From CALMKX01 sp036274895 (GTDB taxonomy: Bacteria > Acidobacteriota > Thermoanaerobaculia > Multivoradales > SZUA-115), in assembly GCA_036274895.1 (NCBI GenBank), contig DASUEU010000064.1, forward strand, positions 36,335 through 100,334: 64,000 nt of DNA. The letters run 5' to 3'. Shown in pieces: positions 34,301-44,600 of this stretch (position 1 is its first letter; every line of letters begins with the position of its first letter). The position numbers and the translations under genes are program-made. Below the pieces are notes generated by a model. It had not been told where the DNA came from, made no database searches, and saw only the letters and a list, made by a program, of their open reading frames with translations.

Positions 34301-36031
34301 ATGACCTCGCACCGATCCGACCTCCTTGCCGGGGCGGCGCTCCTGATCCTGATCGTCTTCCTCCAGGCGCAGGCGATCAGCCGGCAGTCCTGGACCATGG
34401 ACGAGCCTTTCCACCTGCTGGCAGGGGATCAGCTGTGGCGGGAAGGGGTGAACGTGCTCAACTGGGAGCACCCGCCCCTGGTCAAGATGATCGCGGCCCT
34501 GCCCCTCTCCGGGCTGGGCAGCCCTTTCGTGGGGGTGGTGACGGTTGACCAGGGCCTCGCCGAGAGCCAGCGGCTGTTCGCGGACCCGGCCCTGTCCCGC
34601 CGCCTCCGCATCGCTTCCCGCGCCGCCGTGGCGCTGGTGGTGGTGCCGGCCCTTCTGCTCGGTTGCTTCGCCCTCGGGCGTATCCTCGGAGGCACTCCGG
34701 CCGGGCTGGTATTGGCGGGCATTGCCGGGTGCTGGTTCGCCCTGGTAGCCCATCTGCCGCTGCTCCAGACCGATGGCGCCGTCACGGCGGCCTTCGCCCT
34801 GGTGGTCTGGGCCTCGATCGCCCTGGTGAAGAGCCCCACGCTGGCGAGAGGTGCAGCGCTGGGCGTTCTCTGCGGCCTCGCCTTCGCGGCGAAGTTCTCG
34901 GCCCTGCTGCTGGCCCCCACGGTGCTCCTCGCCCTCCTGCTGGCACCCGGCACGGGGAAGATGAAGACAGCGCGGATCGCCCTGGTGGCGGGAGTCGCCC
35001 TCACCGTGGTGTGGAGCGTCTACGCCCTCACCAACCGGCGCTACTCACCGGAGCTGGGCCGCCAGACGGTGCTCGCCTACTGCGAGGGCCGCTCGAACCT
35101 GGTGGTCGACGAGCGCCTCCGGCAGCACTGCGCCTCGCTGTTGGCGCTCCAAGCCCGGAGCCCGATCGCCGCGCAGATCGCCACCGGCCTCCTGGGCATC
35201 CACGCCCAAAACGAGATCGGCATTTTCCCGTCGGTGGCCTTCGGCGAGATCTCGTCCCAGGGAAAGTGGTGGTACTTCCCGGCGGTGCTGGCCCTCAAGA
35301 CCTCGCTCGTGCTGGTGGTCACCGCCCTGGTGGCACTCAGGCAGCTGCTGCGCCGCCGCGACAGGCCAACACCCGCCCCCTCCTCCTCTCAGCTCTGGCT
35401 GCTCGTCGTGCTGCCCGTCGCCACCTACCTGGGCTCGGCGATGGCCTCGAGCTACAACGTCGGCGCCCGCCACCTGCTGCCGATCCTGCCGCTGCTGGTC
35501 GCGCCCCTGGCCGTCTGGGTCAGTCGAACGAGGCTCCGGCGCAACGCGGTGCTGGCCGCCCTGGCCCTCGAGAGCCTGCTCCTCTGCCCGCACTGGATGG
35601 GCGCCACCAACCTCTGGTGGCTGGGCGAGCGAGCTCCCTTCCGCCAAGCCCTGGTGACCGGCGATGTGGAGTACGAGCAGGGCCTGGTGGTGCTGGCGGA
35701 GCAAGCCCGCCGCCGGGGCTGGAGCTCCCTCGGCATCCTCCTGCCCGGCCTCACCGACCTCGAAGCCGGGAGCTACGACTTCCCCGCCCACGCCCTCGAC
35801 CCCGGCGACCCCCTGCCGCCAGGCTGGTACGCCGTGAGCGTCCTCGCCGAGGTCGGCCTGCCTGCCGTCGAGCGCGCCACCGAGGGCGGGCTCCACGACC
35901 TCGCAGGCCACCGTCGCCTCGCCGCCGGCCTACGCCCCGCCCTCGACTGCCTGCTGGCGGCACCTGGTCCGGGGGAGCGCGTGGCGAGCTTTCGGATCGT
36001 GCGGCTCAAGGGGGGGTGCGGCGAGCACTGA
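34301..36031 (+). CDS. GT39/PMT-like membrane glycosyltransferase
   Basis: A 576-residue polytopic membrane protein with about ten hydrophobic segments. The first helix is followed by QSWTMDEPFHLLAGDQLW; the Asp-Glu pair is the catalytic/lipid-sugar motif of the PMT/ArnT (GT-C) superfamily, and NWEHPPLVKMIAALP is the usual downstream loop. It would transfer a sugar from a polyprenyl-phosphate donor to a periplasmic acceptor. The ATG at 34301 is preferred over an upstream one inside the hairpin region. Protein acceptor unknown. Confidence 0.82.
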   Translation: MTSHRSDLLAGAALLILIVFLQAQAISRQSWTMDEPFHLLAGDQLWREGVNVLNWEHPPLVKMIAALPLSGLGSPFVGVVTVDQGLAESQRLFADPALSRRLRIASRAAVALVVVPALLLGCFALGRILGGTPAGLVLAGIAGCWFALVAHLPLLQTDGAVTAAFALVVWASIALVKSPTLARGAALGVLCGLAFAAKFSALLLAPTVLLALLLAPGTGKMKTARIALVAGVALTVVWSVYALTNRRYSPELGRQTVLAYCEGRSNLVVDERLRQHCASLLALQARSPIAAQIATGLLGIHAQNEIGIFPSVAFGEISSQGKWWYFPAVLALKTSLVLVVTALVALRQLLRRRDRPTPAPSSSQLWLLVVLPVATYLGSAMASSYNVGARHLLPILPLLVAPLAVWVSRTRLRRNAVLAALALESLLLCPHWMGATNLWWLGERAPFRQALVTGDVEYEQGLVVLAEQARRRGWSSLGILLPGLTDLEAGSYDFPAHALDPGDPLPPGWYAVSVLAEVGLPAVERATEGGLHDLAGHRRLAAGLRPALDCLLAAPGPGERVASFRIVRLKGGCGEH

Positions 36032-36045
36032 CCGGCGTCACTCCA

Positions 36046-36759
36046 TCACGGCACCACCACCGGCCACGCCCCCGTGCCCAGCACCTCGAAGCCGTCGCCG
36101 AAGAGGCAGAAGACGATCGTCGTACCCGTCCCGGTGTTGTTGGTGACGGTGGCAGCACCAGCGGTCACGGCGTAGTCGGCGGCGTTGTTGGTGCTCAACG
36201 CCGTCGCCGCGCCCGGGAAGAGCAGGGCCTGGCTGAAGTTGAAGGGCAGCCCCGTGGCGAAGGCGGGGCCGAAGTTGCCGTCAGCGTCGTTGGTGGTCGA
36301 GCCAGCGTTGGAGCCGGTGTAGCCGGCGCCCCCCCAGGCCAGGGACCAGTAGATGATGTTGTCCGGTCCCTGGAAGACCAGGCGCCCGGCCGGTAGGTAG
36401 GAGGCGGGGATCAGGTTGGTGAGGGTAAAGTCCGGCGTCACCCCGTGGGTGGTTGCGAAGGCGGCACTGGTGACCAGGATCCTCGCCCCCAGGCTCGAGC
36501 CGACGACGTTCGCGGGGAAGGTGATCAGGGTGACCGGGTTGGCGCCGGTGGCGTCGGTGGCGATCAGCTTGGAGCCAGAGACCAGGTTCTGGCCGGAAGA
36601 GCGCATGCGCAGCTGGATCGCTTGCTCGTCGACGCTGCCGCAGTAGCCGCCGATCACCTGCTCGATCTGCATGAAGTGGAAGGAGGCCACGGCCGGCGAG
36701 GCGAGAAGGGCCAGGACGGCGCCGAGGCGGAGGGAACGGAGGAGCCGAGAGAAAGGCAT
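36046..36759 (-). CDS. Secreted protein with C-terminal DGFE...W...VVP motif
   Basis: A 237-residue exported protein of unknown function. The N-terminus is a signal peptide (LGAVLALLASPAVASFHF). The body is Ser/Thr/Ala-rich and probably beta-structured (HFMQIEQVIGGYCGSVDEQA is a recognisable opening in related secreted proteins). The C-terminus GDGFEVLGTGAWPVVVP resembles that of the choice-of-anchor B protein at 54981-57509, pointing to a shared sorting or anchoring signal. Ends convergently 14 nt from the GT39-like gene. Confidence 0.78.
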   Translation of the reverse strand: MPFSRLLRSLRLGAVLALLASPAVASFHFMQIEQVIGGYCGSVDEQAIQLRMRSSGQNLVSGSKLIATDATGANPVTLITFPANVVGSSLGARILVTSAAFATTHGVTPDFTLTNLIPASYLPAGRLVFQGPDNIIYWSLAWGGAGYTGSNAGSTTNDADGNFGPAFATGLPFNFSQALLFPGAATALSTNNAADYAVTAGAATVTNNTGTGTTIVFCLFGDGFEVLGTGAWPVVVP

Positions 36760-36868
36760 GGTGGATCTCCCTGGTCGTTGGGTGGGTCGGGCCTGGAGTC
36801 GGATTGTACGTCCCCGACTCCGCTCGATCGGTTCGAAGGGTGTAGGCTCGGCGACTCAGGGCGCCCCC

Positions 36869-38890
36869 ATGAGGAGCTTCCGGATTCTCGCCGCGGCCTC
36901 TTTGGGTCTCCTCGGCCTCGCTGCGGGACCGCCACCCTCGCCACCTCCCGATCCCCTCGCTGCGTCGGGCTGGACAGTGAGCTCCGGCGCGGCTCCGGGC
37001 TACGTGGACGACCGCGCCTGCGCCCACTGTCACGGCGCGACGTTCGAGTCCTACGGGCAGGTGGGGATGGCACGCTCGTTCTACCGCCCGCGCCCGGAGA
37101 ACCTGAACGAGGACTTCACCCGCTCCCGCTTCGTCCACGAGCCTTCGGGCCAGCACTTCGAGATGCGCCGGGACGGCGCGGGACTGACCTTCCGCCGCTG
37201 GCAGGAGGACGCCGCGGGCCGGCCCCTGAACGTCTTCGAGGCGCCGGTGGAGTGGATCCTGGGCTCGGGCAACCACGCGCGGACCTACCTGTTCCGTGCT
37301 CCCGGTGGCGAGGTCTACCAGCTGCCCGTGGCCTGGTACAGCCAGGAAGGCAAGTGGGCGATGGCCCCCGGCTTCGACCGGCCGGACCATGAGGGGGTGA
37401 TGCGCCGGGTGCGGCGGGAGTGCATGTTCTGCCACAACGGCTACCCCGAAGTGCCCGCCGGCAGCGACACCCACGGCCAGCCCCAGACCTTCCCGCCGCA
37501 TCTGCCCGAGGGCACCGGCTGCCAGCGCTGCCACGGCCCGGGCGCCGAGCACGCCCGCGCGATGATGGGCGGCAGCGGCTCGGCAGCGATCGCGAACCCG
37601 GGCCGGCTGCCTCCCGAGCGGCGGGACGAGGTCTGCTACCAGTGCCATCTCCAGCCTTCGGTCTCCCTCCCGGGAGTCCGACGATTCGGCCGCACCGACT
37701 ACAGCTTCCGCCCCGGCGAGGCGCAGGCGGACTACCAGCTGCCGGTGGACGTGGTGCAGGGCAACGGCGAGGCCGACCGCTTCGAGATCAACCACCACCC
37801 CTACCGCCTGCGCCAGAGCCGCTGCTTCACGGCGAGCGACGGCAAGCTCTCCTGCCTCACCTGCCACGATCCGCACCGCAAGGTGCCGGAGGCCGAGCGC
37901 GCGGCGCACTACCGCGCCGCCTGCCTCGGCTGCCATGGCCCCGAGAGCTGCCCTGCCGAGACCGCAGCCCGTGCCGCCGGTGCCCCGCCCGGGGACTGCG
38001 CCGGCTGCCACCTGCCCAAGCGCCGGCCGCAGGACGTGGTCCACGTGGTGATGACCGATCACAAGATCCAGCGCCCGCCGGCCGGGGCGGACTACCTGGC
38101 GCCCCGCGCGGAACTCGACCCGGTGCTGCTGGACGTGCGCTTCTACGACCCTGCGACGGCCCCCTCGGGGGAGCTGGGGGAGCTGTACCGGGCCGCCACC
38201 GTGGTGCGCGCCGCCGGCACCCGCTCGGCCGTGGACTTTCTGGCGAAGAAGCTCGCGGCCCTGCGGCCGGCCGAGCCCGAGCCCTGGCTGGACTTGCTCC
38301 AGGGCCAGCTGGGCCAGCGGCTCTGGCCGGAGGCGGAGAGGACGGCGCGGGATCTGCTCGCTCGCCGGCCGGATCCCTTCGTGGCGCGAGACTGGCTGGC
38401 CATCGCGCTGGCCGGGCAGGGTCGGGTGGACGAAGCCCTGGCCGAGGGCGCCAGGGCTCTCGAAGGCACCCCCGACCGGCCGGAGGCCCGCTTCAACCTC
38501 GGCCTGCTGCTCCACGGCCGCGGCCGGCACGCCGAGGCGCTCCGGGAGCTCGAGCGGGCCATCGCCCTGCGCCCCAACTTCCCCTCCGCCTGGCTCTACC
38601 TCGGCCGCGCCCGGCGTGCCCTCGAACAGCGGGACGAAGCGATCGCCGCCTTCCGCCGGACCTTGGAGATCGAGCCCCGCCTCACCCCGGCCTACCTCGA
38701 GCTGGCCGAGTCGCTCCTTGCGGCCGGCCAGAAGGCCGAGGCTCTGCGCTACCTCGAGCACGGCGCCCGCTGGGCCGCCCGCCCCGCGGCGGTGAGGGAG
38801 GCGCTGGAACGGGTCAGGGCTGACGCGGCCCCTCCGCCCCCAGCTTCCCCACCGCCTCGTAGCGGAAGCAGCCGGTCTCGTGGTCGTTGA
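36869..38890 (+). CDS. Seven-heme c-type cytochrome with TPR domain
   Basis: A 673-residue exported protein. After a signal peptide (ILAAASLGLLGLAAG), seven CxxCH sites occur in order: CAHCH, CMFCH, CQRCH, CYQCH, CLTCH, CLGCH, CAGCH. From about residue 430 to 650 there are TPR repeats (RVDEALAEGARALEGTPDRP, GRHAEALRELERAIALRPN, EQRDEAIAAFRRTLEIEPRL). This cytochrome c554-type plus TPR layout is common in Acidobacteriota and Planctomycetes and implies periplasmic electron transfer. The last 77 nt overlap the convergent tag gene. Confidence 0.9.
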   Translation: MRSFRILAAASLGLLGLAAGPPPSPPPDPLAASGWTVSSGAAPGYVDDRACAHCHGATFESYGQVGMARSFYRPRPENLNEDFTRSRFVHEPSGQHFEMRRDGAGLTFRRWQEDAAGRPLNVFEAPVEWILGSGNHARTYLFRAPGGEVYQLPVAWYSQEGKWAMAPGFDRPDHEGVMRRVRRECMFCHNGYPEVPAGSDTHGQPQTFPPHLPEGTGCQRCHGPGAEHARAMMGGSGSAAIANPGRLPPERRDEVCYQCHLQPSVSLPGVRRFGRTDYSFRPGEAQADYQLPVDVVQGNGEADRFEINHHPYRLRQSRCFTASDGKLSCLTCHDPHRKVPEAERAAHYRAACLGCHGPESCPAETAARAAGAPPGDCAGCHLPKRRPQDVVHVVMTDHKIQRPPAGADYLAPRAELDPVLLDVRFYDPATAPSGELGELYRAATVVRAAGTRSAVDFLAKKLAALRPAEPEPWLDLLQGQLGQRLWPEAERTARDLLARRPDPFVARDWLAIALAGQGRVDEALAEGARALEGTPDRPEARFNLGLLLHGRGRHAEALRELERAIALRPNFPSAWLYLGRARRALEQRDEAIAAFRRTLEIEPRLTPAYLELAESLLAAGQKAEALRYLEHGARWAARPAAVREALERVRADAAPPPPASPPPRSGSSRSRGR

Positions 38891-39419
38891 CCATGCCGAC
38901 GGCTTGCATGAAGGCGTAGATGGTGGTCGGCCCGACGAAGCGGAAGCCGCGGCGCAGGAGGTCTTTGGACAGAGCTTTCGACTCCGGGGTCTGCGGTGGG
39001 ATCTCGCGCAGGGAGGCCCAGCGGTTCTGGCGCGGCGCGTTGCCGAGGAAGTTCCAGAGGTAGGAGGCGAGGGAGCCGTGCTCGGCCACCACCTCGAGCA
39101 CCCGGGCGGCGTTCCCGATCACCGATTCGATCTTCTGCCGGTGGCGGACGATCGACGCGTCCGCCAGCAGCGCCTCGACCTGCTCCGGCCCGAAGCGGGC
39201 CACCTCGGCAGGGTCGAAACCGGCGAAAGCACGACGATAGCCCTGCCGCTTGCGCAGGATGGTCAACCAGGACAGGCCGGCCTGCGCCCCTTCGAGCGAG
39301 ATCATCTCGAAGAGGTGGCGGTCGTCGAACGAGGGCACGCCCCACTCCTCGTCGTGGTAGGCCAGGTAGAGCGGATCGTCGCTCACCCAGCCGCAGCGGT
39401 GAATCGGCTGCTGGCTCAT
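38814..39419 (-). CDS. tag: DNA-3-methyladenine glycosylase I
   Basis: A 201-residue Tag enzyme removing 3-methyladenine from DNA. HRCGWVSDDPLYLAYHDEEW holds the first zinc ligands (Cys, His) and the conserved HDEEWG; FEMISLEGAQAGLSWLTIL contains the catalytic Glu region; GFRFVGPTTIYAFMQAVGMV and NDHETGCFRYE supply the last ligands. Its ATG shares one base with the stop of the upstream permease gene (TGATG), so both are on one transcript. Confidence 0.95.
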   Translation of the reverse strand: MSQQPIHRCGWVSDDPLYLAYHDEEWGVPSFDDRHLFEMISLEGAQAGLSWLTILRKRQGYRRAFAGFDPAEVARFGPEQVEALLADASIVRHRQKIESVIGNAARVLEVVAEHGSLASYLWNFLGNAPRQNRWASLREIPPQTPESKALSKDLLRRGFRFVGPTTIYAFMQAVGMVNDHETGCFRYEAVGKLGAEGPRQP

Positions 39420-40708
39420 CAGGATCTCCCGGGGCGAAGCCGCCGCCAGAGCAGGTAGACGGGAACTCCGCTCGCCATGATCGCGAGGCCGATGGCGCTG
39501 CCGCGGGGGTCTTGGCGGACGGTGGCGAGGACAATGGCGAGGGAGGCCGCCAGGAAGAGCCCCGTGGTCCACGGATGCCCGGCCGGCCGGAAACGGAACA
39601 CGAAGAGGGTGGCGGCCGTGGCGGCGAAGAACACGAAGTCCACCGCCACCACGTAGGCGAGAATCTGCTCGAACGTCCCCGAGAGCGCGATGACCAGGGC
39701 GAGAACACCTTGGAGGAGGATCGCCACCACCGGCGCCTGGCTGCGGGGGTGGACCCAGGCCACGCGGCGGAAGAAGAGGCCGTCCTCGGCCATGGCGAAG
39801 TAGACCCGCGGTGCGGTGAGCATGCTCTGGGCGAGGAAGCCCAGGGCGGAGACCGCGATGCCCAGGCCGATGATCGTCGCCCCTGCCTCGCCGAAGGCCA
39901 GGCGCATCACCGCCGAGGCCGGTGCCGGCTCGGCGGCGAGGCCGTCGGCGCCCAGCGCCCGCAGGCAGGCGAGGCTCACCCCGACGTAGAGGGCGATCAC
40001 CCCGAGGACCCCGAGCACCAGCCCGCGGGCGAGGTCGCGGCGGGGATCGCGCATCTCTCCGGCCACGAAGCTCGCCGTCTGCCAGCCGCCGTAGGAGAAC
40101 ATCACCGGGGTCAGCGCCGCCAGGAAGGCGAGCCAGGGCCCGCGCGGCGCGGCAGCGACCACCGGTGCCACGGGGGCGGCTGATGCCACGACCAGGAGCC
40201 CGGCCGCCACCAGGGCCAGGATGGCGACGATCTTGACCACCATCAAGCCGTTCTGGACGCTGCTGCCCGAGCGCACGCCGAGGACGTTGGCGGCCACCAC
40301 GAAGAGCAGGGCCAGGGCCGCCAGCAGGGGCTCGGCCAGGGGCAGGCCGGTGGCCGCGCGCAGGTAGCGGGCGAAGGTCACCGCCACGGCCGCCATGCCA
40401 CCGGTCTGGATCACCAACAGCAGGGCCCAGCCGTAGACGAAGGCGGCCAGGGGATGGAAGGCGTCGCGCAGGTGAGCGTACTGGCCGCCCACCTCGGGCC
40501 GCCGCGCGGCCAGCTCGGCGTAGACGAAGGCACCGGCCAAGGCGATGGCACCGCCGGCCACCCAGGCGCCGAGGATCTGCCAGGGGGCGGCTACCGTGCG
40601 CGCCACCACGTGGGGGGTGACGAAGATCCCCGACCCGACGATGCCGCCCATGACGATCATCGTCGCGTCGAAGGGGCCGAGCCGGCGGGCGAGCTGTGGT
40701 CCCGACAC
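39419..40708 (-). CDS. APC-superfamily amino acid permease
   Basis: A 429-residue transporter with about 12 membrane helices. IVMGGIVGSGIFVTPHVVA is the substrate-binding GSGIF motif of helix 1; FSYGGWQTASFVAGEMRDPRRD is the helix 6 unwound region and its following loop. Similar to LAT/y+L-type bacterial exchangers. The GTG start at 40708 has GGAGGAG six nt upstream. It follows the HPr-kinase-like gene of the lasso operon by 30 nt, so it could be co-transcribed, but amino acid transport is not a known lasso function. Confidence 0.9.
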   Translation of the reverse strand: MSGPQLARRLGPFDATMIVMGGIVGSGIFVTPHVVARTVAAPWQILGAWVAGGAIALAGAFVYAELAARRPEVGGQYAHLRDAFHPLAAFVYGWALLLVIQTGGMAAVAVTFARYLRAATGLPLAEPLLAALALLFVVAANVLGVRSGSSVQNGLMVVKIVAILALVAAGLLVVASAAPVAPVVAAAPRGPWLAFLAALTPVMFSYGGWQTASFVAGEMRDPRRDLARGLVLGVLGVIALYVGVSLACLRALGADGLAAEPAPASAVMRLAFGEAGATIIGLGIAVSALGFLAQSMLTAPRVYFAMAEDGLFFRRVAWVHPRSQAPVVAILLQGVLALVIALSGTFEQILAYVVAVDFVFFAATAATLFVFRFRPAGHPWTTGLFLAASLAIVLATVRQDPRGSAIGLAIMASGVPVYLLWRRLRPGRS

Positions 40709-40738
40709 CGTGAGCTCCTCCAGGGTCGGGTGATCCTC

Positions 40739-41659
40739 TCACGCCAGGCCGAGCACCGCCTCCTCCACCTTCCGGCTCAAGGCCGGCAGAAAGGCGAAGT
40801 CCCGCGGCGTGGCCAGGCGCCAGGCCGGCAGGGCAGCGGCGGAAGCGAGCTCGAAGTGCGCCGCCAGCAACTTCTGGTCGAAGAGCCGGGAGGCCACCGT
40901 GTGACCGAGCACGGCCGTGGCCACGTGAAGCTCGGAGAGGGGCGTCACTTCCGGCTCGGCCGCCGAGCCGGGGCCGGCGAGCAGGAAGAGGGCGTCGACC
41001 GGTCGGGGCTCGCCATCCGCCAAGCGCTGCAGGCTGGGGGAGAGCTTGAGCTGGGGAAAGTCCAGGCGCGCGACGAGGCTCGAGCCATCGAGGGTGACCG
41101 GCACCAGGTCGTCGGCCAGGCGGCGCCACGGGCTCATGCCTCCCGACGCGGCGAGCGTCGACTTGCCCGAGCCCGAGGGACCGAGGAAGAGGCAGAGCCG
41201 GCCGGCGATCTCGGCCGCTCCGGCATGGAGGGCGAAGACGCCGCGCGTTGCGAGCAGGAGCAGGAGCGGCGGCCCCAAAGCCAGCTCGGCGTGGGCATCG
41301 TCGGCGAGGGGAGGGGCGCCGGGTCGATGCTCGGCAACCCTGCGGCGGCGGTCGAGGGCCCAGGCTCCGCCGTCCTCGATCTCCAGCCAGGCCCGCTCCC
41401 CTTGCCACCAGGCTTCGAGCCGACGGCGACGGCCCCCGAGCCAGACTTCGCCGCTGAAGACCTGGCGGCCCGCTCGGGGCGTGGCGTCGACGGCGACCGG
41501 CACCGAGACGACCTGGCCCAGAGGCTGTCTCAAAGGAGGCAACGGACGCCGGCTCAGCAGCGGGCAGCCGGCGAGAGAGTAGGCGAGGGCAGGCCCCTCG
41601 CCGGCTCCCGCTGCCTCCAGACGCAGAGGCAGCGGAAACCCTCCCTCACCCGCGGTCAC
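40739..41659 (-). CDS. HPr-kinase-like protein of the lasso-peptide operon
   Basis: A 306-residue protein with an HprK-type P-loop: FALHAGAAEIAGRLCLFLGP then SGSGKSTLAA (about 150-167), and ADDLVPV as the following acidic strand. Such kinases occur in many lasso and other RiPP clusters, where a few phosphorylate the precursor's C-terminal Ser. Start is GTG 41659, giving GTGA overlap with the C25 protease stop, so translation is coupled. The longer open frame upstream is antisense shadow. The predicted core here ends in Val, so the target, if any, must differ. Confidence 0.82.
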   Translation of the reverse strand: MTAGEGGFPLPLRLEAAGAGEGPALAYSLAGCPLLSRRPLPPLRQPLGQVVSVPVAVDATPRAGRQVFSGEVWLGGRRRRLEAWWQGERAWLEIEDGGAWALDRRRRVAEHRPGAPPLADDAHAELALGPPLLLLLATRGVFALHAGAAEIAGRLCLFLGPSGSGKSTLAASGGMSPWRRLADDLVPVTLDGSSLVARLDFPQLKLSPSLQRLADGEPRPVDALFLLAGPGSAAEPEVTPLSELHVATAVLGHTVASRLFDQKLLAAHFELASAAALPAWRLATPRDFAFLPALSRKVEEAVLGLA

Positions 41660-44600
41660 GGATTGACGACCAGCGCCGGATCCCCGAGCAAGGTCCAGCC
41701 GAGCAGGACGTCGCGACGGTCGCCCGCCTGCGGGGCCACGAACTGCTTGGCGAGCACCAGGGCCTCGCCGAGGGTCCGCCCCGGCTCCATCAGGCGGGTC
41801 AGGAGCTGGGGTCCGATCAGTTGGTCGGAGGTCGCCTTCGACAACGTCGAGGACCCCACCACCGCCGCCGCTCCCTGGGTACCGGCCAGCAGCAGCCGGT
41901 GGGCCAGGGTGTCGTACTGGGGCGAGACGTGGTAGGTGTTCCAGCAGCCCCACTGCACCACCGTCGCGGGCTGGCCGAAGTTGGCCAGGGCGTCGGCGTC
42001 GGCGGTCGAGAAGAGCCCGGAGAAGCTCCACACGGTGGGCCCGGAGTGGCCGACGAAGCTGACCAGGGCGGGCCCCTGATCGAACGCCGAGAGCAGCTGC
42101 GCTCGGGCACCGGCCAGACCCAGGTCGTCGACGTAGGCGTGAGTCCGGCCCCAGCTGCCGGGCAGCAGGCTGGCCGCCGCGTCGCTGACCGTCGAGAAGT
42201 AGCGGTCCAGGGTGCCGTCGGCGGCGAAGAGCGCCTGGGCCGGCGTGCTGGGATAGGCCAGTGTCTTGGCGATCAAGAGGTCCAGCTCCGCCGTGGTGCG
42301 CGCCGGCAGCCGGCCCACGGCCAGATCCTGGACGCCGTCATCGTCGGTGTCTCCGAACAGGGAGTCGGCGGGGGTGAACCGGATCAGGTCGTCGCTCTGG
42401 GCGTAGAGGGTCGGCACGAAGCTCAGCGAGCCGATCCCGAGGTGATCCAGATAGTCGTAGGTGTCGCCGCCCACCAGGAGCAGGAAGCGAGTGCCGAGGC
42501 GCCGGGCGGCGACCTTGACGTAACGGCGAATGGCCGCCGGATCGACCTCGCCGCCGGTGTAGCCGGCGTAGAGGTCACGCACGTCGACCACCTTGACCGT
42601 GAGGCCCTGGGCCTCGCGGGCCGCCACCAGGGGTGCGATGGCGTCGACGAACTGCGGATGCGCCACCACCAGGTAGGTGGCATTGCCCTTCTCGAGGTCC
42701 GCGGGGGGCACCCGAACCGGGGAGATCTGAGGCGTCAGCAGGGCCTCGCGGGTGGTGACGTAGACATCTCCCTCGACGCTCGTCGCGGAGGAGCCGGCAC
42801 GCGGCACGGTGAAGGCCGCGCGCCAACCGCCGCCGTCGCTTTCGACCGCAACGCCCGTGAGGCGGGTGGCACCCGAGTGGACGTAAACAATGGCCTCGGG
42901 CGAGCTCAGGCCGCCGACCGCGATGCGGCCCGGAGTCGCCGCCGAGCCCCGGCCGGAAGGAAGGAGTGCCGGGAAGGTGAGGCGATCCTGGCGGGCCACG
43001 AAGGAGCGCGGATAGCTGAGCGTGTAGCCGTCCACGTGCACCAGGTCGAAGCTGTAGCCGGTGTCGCCGGGGACGCGCACGGTCAGCTCGTTGGTGCCCT
43101 CGGTCAGCAGGCCGGCCGGCAGGTCGAGCTGGAAGCTCCGGGCGGCCAAGCCGTCGAAGCGCTGCTTGGCGAGCACTTGACCGTTCACCAACAGGGTCAC
43201 GTTGTGGTCGGGGCTGTCCCCCGGCCAGTCGGTGACGCCCCACAGGTCCACGGTGAGCTTGGCCTGGGTGCCGGCCAGGTTCTCGACCTGGAAGGGGAAG
43301 GTACGCTCGGCCGGGGCGCCCTGGGACAGCACGGGAGCTTCGTACCAGGGATCACCGTTGGGCGAAGCGAAGCTGTAGGCGAGGTCTCGCTCGATGGCCA
43401 ACTTCTCGGTGTAGGAGGCCAACGTGGCCCCGACCGGGTTGCCCGGCAGCAAGTTCACGGCCAGGGCCGGCTTGGTCGCCACCGACAGGCGATAGACCCG
43501 GGTCCGGGTGTAGAGGCTGTCTTCGATCGGCAGCCCTCGGAACTCGATGAATCCGCCGGGGCCGAAGAAACCCGGCGTGCCGGTGCCGGCTTGTACGAAG
43601 AGGGGCACTTTGCGGGCGTTGCGCGGCCGCTCGAGGTCCAGGCGGTCCAGGGGCGCGCCGGCCAGGTCGACGCCGGCCGCCGCCAGCTGCTCATAGGTGA
43701 CCCGGTAGATGCCCGCCTGATCGAGCCGCAGCTCGGCCGCCGGGAAGGTGCCGGCCGGGCTGGTCGCAACGAGGTCGCGCAGGGCCAGGGTCTCGCTGAC
43801 GGCATGAGCGCGCGCCTCGGCCGCCACCGCCTTCCAGTCGATCTCCCTCGGCTCGGGCTTGCGACCGTAGAGGCGGCCGAGCTCGAAGGGGCCGTGGAAG
43901 GTGGTGACGCCGGTGGTGCTCGAGTCCTCGAGGCCGAGGGTGCGCGAGCCGTCGTCCGGCAGCACCACGCGGTAGGCCTGGGGCGCCAGGGAGTCGATCG
44001 CGGCGGTGGGGACCAGGCCGCCGCCCAGGGATGCCCAGGCACCGGAGCCGTCGCCGAGCACGCGATAACCCACCGTCGCCGTCTCGGTCTCGGTCGTCCA
44101 CTCGACCTCGATGCCCCGCTCGGTCCGCTGGGCGAAGAACGAGGCCAGGGTCACGGGCAGGATGCCTTCGGCGAGCGGGTAGTCCTCGACCTCGCCGCTC
44201 GCCGCCTCGCCCGTGGGGGACTCGGCCTGGGAAGCCACGTAAGCGATGCGGAAGCGGGCGTAGGTCGCCGTGGTGCCCCCGGCATTGAATGGCACCGAGG
44301 TCCAGGTGACGTTGAAGGCCGTGGGCGAGCTGGTGTTGGCCGGCACGTTGGTGGTCACCGAGCGCTCGTTGGCATCGGCGAAGTCACCGTCGCGGTTCCA
44401 GTCGATGTAGCCGACCAGGGAGGCGGCCGTGGAGGTCGAGCCGTTCACCGCCGTCACCGAGACCGTATAGCTGGTGGACGGGTGGACGTAGTTGGGGAAG
44501 CTCGAGACCCCGTCCTCGTCGTCGGTGCCGCCCACCGTGGTGGTGTCGTCGGTGGTGGCAGCCGCTCCGGGCTGGCCGTCGCTCTCGCCGTCCGGCGGAT

